This document shows positions 41,422-43,305 of a stretch of 43,305 nt of DNA, in pieces. Source of the DNA: QHWK01 sp035315685 (GTDB taxonomy: Bacteria; Acidobacteriota; Vicinamibacteria; Vicinamibacterales; CAVVIG01). Position 1 is the stretch's first letter. Every line of letters begins with the position of its first letter. Position numbers and translations under genes: made by a program. The stretch covers positions 1 through 43,305 of the forward strand of contig DATFXR010000117.1 in assembly GCA_035315685.1 (NCBI GenBank). Reading direction: 5' to 3'. The notes below the pieces were generated by a model that saw only the letters and a list, made by a program, of their open reading frames with translations, did no database searches and was not told the DNA's origin.

Positions 41422-42820
41422 GCGTGACGCGGGCGAGCACGATGCACAGGATGAGGGCGGGAACGCCCAGCAGACCGGCGCCGATGAAGAAGAGCGCGTA
41501 GGCCTCTGGCAGCGAGCGTCCGACGCGCAGGGAGTCCACCCACACGCCGGAGAAGCCCTTTGCGAACTTTCCGACATAGGTGTACGCAGAGCTCAACAGC
41601 GCGTACTGGGTCGCGGTGTACCCCAGGGTCGTGAGGCTCGACATGTAGGTGACCAGCGCGACGCCGGCAAAGCCGATCCCGAAGTTGTCCGCGGCGATCA
41701 CCGCCGCGAACACGCGCGCGTCGGGACCGGTCCGGGCGAGCGTCGCGAAGTTCGCGATCACCAGGATCTTCATGACCACGCCGGCGATCAGCGTCCTCAT
41801 GTAGCCGAAACGGAGCGCGCAGAAGCCGCCGGCGGCGATGCCAAGCAGGGTCGTGACCAGCCCGATCGACGCACGCACGGTGCCGACCGTGTCCTTCGAC
41901 AGCCCGATGTCGTGATAGAACGGATTGACCATCGGCCCCATCATGTATTCCGGCAGCTGGTAGAAGCTGATCATCGCCAGCATCAGCAGCGCGAGCCAGC
42001 CGTAGACGCGGAAGAACTCCGTGAACGGACCGATGACCGCGTCGAAGAAGCCGCGCGCGGTCCAGAGCGGCGCGGACTCGGCTTTCGACTCGAAGACCTT
42101 CGCGGCGCGCAGCGGCTCGGTCGCGATCAGGCTCGCGGACACCCCGATCGCCATCAGCGCGCTCATCAGCATGTACGAGATTCGCCAGCCGAAATGGTTC
42201 GCGGTAATCAGGATCACCGCTTCCGACACGAGTACCGCGAACCGGTAGCCGAGCTGGTAGGCAGAGGAGAGCAGTCCGAGCTCGTCGGAATCACTGGCGG
42301 CCTCGATGCGCCACGCGTCGACGACGATGTCCTGCGTCGACGAGGAGAAAGCGACCAGCAGCGCGAGCAGGCCGAGCGTGGCGAGTCCGGCTTTGAGGCC
42401 TGCCGTCGCGATCGCGGCCAGCCCGACCGCGATCATCAGCTGGGTGAGGACCATCCAGCCGCGGCGGCGCCCGAGGCGGCCGACCAGCGGCGCGTCGAGC
42501 CGATCGATGAACGGCGCCCAGAGGAACTTCAGCGAGTAGGCGAGACCGACCCACGACAGAAACCCGATCGCCGACAGCGCGACGCCTTCGTCGCGCATCC
42601 AGTAGCCGAGCGTGTTGCCGGTGAGGAAGAACGGCAGGCCGGAGGAGAAGCCCAGCACGAGCATCGCCGCCACTTTCGGCTGGCGGAGCGCAGTCAGTAC
42701 GTCGCGCTTGCGAACCGGCGTCTTCGCGCGCGGCGATACCGTCACCGCGGCCGGTACCACCTCCGCGACGCCGGTCGCAGTTCCCTCTGCGCCCTTTGTC
42801 GACCTTTGTGCCCTCGTCAC
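41387..42820 (-). CDS. AmpG-like MFS permease
   Basis: The 477-residue protein has 12 or more membrane helices and is closest by eye to AmpG-type muropeptide permeases of the major facilitator superfamily. Typical features: MLVLGFSSGLPFFLTGNTLG in helix 1, WVGLAYSLKFLWAPFIDRLD between helices 2 and 3, RRRGWMVLTQ, and VAFSSSTQDIVVDAWRIEA. AmpG imports anhydro-muropeptides for cell-wall recycling; a siderophore or acetyl-CoA transporter of the same superfamily is less likely. The GTG start at 42820 overlaps the mutS stop (GTGA), and a 35-residue charged N-terminal tail precedes helix 1. Confidence 0.87.
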   Translation of the reverse strand: MTRAQRSTKGAEGTATGVAEVVPAAVTVSPRAKTPVRKRDVLTALRQPKVAAMLVLGFSSGLPFFLTGNTLGYWMRDEGVALSAIGFLSWVGLAYSLKFLWAPFIDRLDAPLVGRLGRRRGWMVLTQLMIAVGLAAIATAGLKAGLATLGLLALLVAFSSSTQDIVVDAWRIEAASDSDELGLLSSAYQLGYRFAVLVSEAVILITANHFGWRISYMLMSALMAIGVSASLIATEPLRAAKVFESKAESAPLWTARGFFDAVIGPFTEFFRVYGWLALLMLAMISFYQLPEYMMGPMVNPFYHDIGLSKDTVGTVRASIGLVTTLLGIAAGGFCALRFGYMRTLIAGVVMKILVIANFATLARTGPDARVFAAVIAADNFGIGFAGVALVTYMSSLTTLGYTATQYALLSSAYTYVGKFAKGFSGVWVDSLRVGRSLPEAYALFFIGAGLLGVPALILCIVLARVTRDSRSAPAEAR

Positions 42821-43305
42821 AATTCGGCCTTCAGCTGTGACAGCAACGTCAATGCTTCGACAGGCGTCATGTGATCGACGTCCAGCGACGCCAGCTTCTC
42901 ACGCAGCGGATCGTCCACGGCATCGGCCGTCTGGAACAAGGCCAGCTGACGCTGCGGATCGCTGGCGGTGCCGCTGAGCGACGGACGGCCGCCCCGCGTG
43001 AGCTCGTCGCGCTCGAGCGCCGCGAGGATTTCCCGCGCGCGGTCGATGACCGTCTTCGGAAGACCCGCCAGCCGCGCGACCTGAATACCGTAACTGCGAT
43101 CCGACCGCCCGGGCACGATCTTACGCAGGAAAATAATCTCATCCTTCCATTCCCGCGCGGCGACATGGAAGTTCACCACGCCGGGCGTGGCGTCGGCCAG
43201 ATCGGTGAGCTCGTGGTAGTGTGTCGCAAACAGGGTTTTCGGCCGGATCTTCGCGTTGGTCGCGAGGAACTCGGCGACCGCCCAGGCGATGCTCAGGCCG
43301 TCGAA
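42817..43305 (-). CDS. mutS: DNA mismatch repair protein MutS, C-terminal part (5' end outside window)
   Basis: The frame is open to the window edge. The 162 visible residues begin FDGLSIAWAVAEFLATNAK and continue with the ABC-ATPase signature region FATHYHELTDLAD, then FLRKIVPGRSDRSYGIQVAR and LAGLPKTVIDRAREILAALE, the helix-turn-helix that ends the MutS ATPase domain. A short linker and a C-terminal helix (DHMTPVEALTLLSQLKAEL) follow, the dimer/tetramer-forming end of MutS1. Walker A and B lie upstream, outside the window. Mismatch recognition and repair. Coupled to the AmpG-like gene by a GTGA overlap. Confidence 0.96.
   Translation of the reverse strand, partial: FDGLSIAWAVAEFLATNAKIRPKTLFATHYHELTDLADATPGVVNFHVAAREWKDEIIFLRKIVPGRSDRSYGIQVARLAGLPKTVIDRAREILAALERDELTRGGRPSLSGTASDPQRQLALFQTADAVDDPLREKLASLDVDHMTPVEALTLLSQLKAEL

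Overview
The window is a GC-rich (about 65-70 percent by eye) bacterial chromosome segment with tightly packed, often overlapping genes. The gene content suggests Acidobacteriota, most likely class Vicinamibacteria: an exosortase/PEP-CTERM locus, TamB, a large secreted BNR-repeat protein, a GloVer-repeat protein, an S8 protease with WGD repeats, a bacterial deoxyhypusine-synthase homologue next to an agmatinase, and GTCCGGCT-AGCCGGAC palindromes. This placement is an inference from gene content and composition. No rRNA is present to confirm it.

Region by region: (1) 1-7985 (+) is a translationally coupled chemosensory operon: end of a methyl-accepting protein, a PAS-HEAT-repeat protein, CheR, CheB, a CheY-like receiver, CheC and a PAS hybrid histidine kinase. 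Almost every junction is a 1-8 bp overlap. CheA and CheW would have to lie upstream. (2) 8101-9613 holds a small basic protein (-) and a protein with a diadenylate-cyclase-like fold (+). (3) 9602-14189 (-) is a compact exosortase operon: PEP-CTERM substrate, exosortase, EpsI, PrsT-like TPR lipoprotein. (4) 14369-19178 (-) carries TamB and a single-domain response regulator. (5) 19249-24081 (+) carries an ArnT-like glycosyltransferase and a large secreted sortilin/BNR-repeat protein. (6) 24084-24850 is a discrete cassette: a four-helix-bundle (23S rRNA intervening-sequence type) gene flanked by opposed GGAAGG-rich arrays. (7) 24891-26240 (+) carries acylphosphatase, adenine phosphoribosyltransferase and an unknown membrane-anchored protein. 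(8) 26536-30238 (+) carries a secreted subtilase ending in three ILWGD repeats, overlapping a membrane HD-GYP/GAF protein. (9) 30389-32740 (-) is a secreted FN3 plus GloVer-repeat protein. (10) 32741-34438 is a decayed region around tRNA-Arg(CCT), with a partial tRNA copy, a frameshifted transposase remnant, a BACON-domain fragment and a HigA antitoxin fragment. (11) 34439-43305 carries a YfgM-like TPR protein, SpeB, a deoxyhypusine-synthase homologue, a secreted metallo-beta-lactamase-fold protein, a peptidase-MA/propeller/beta-barrel protein, an AmpG-like permease and the 3' end of mutS.

The most interesting items are the repeat-flanked four-helix-bundle cassette, the subtilase/HD-GYP pair, the tRNA-anchored scar, and an in-frame 84-bp double palindrome inside an outer-membrane protein gene. 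All functional calls come from reading motifs in the translated sequence. No database search was run.
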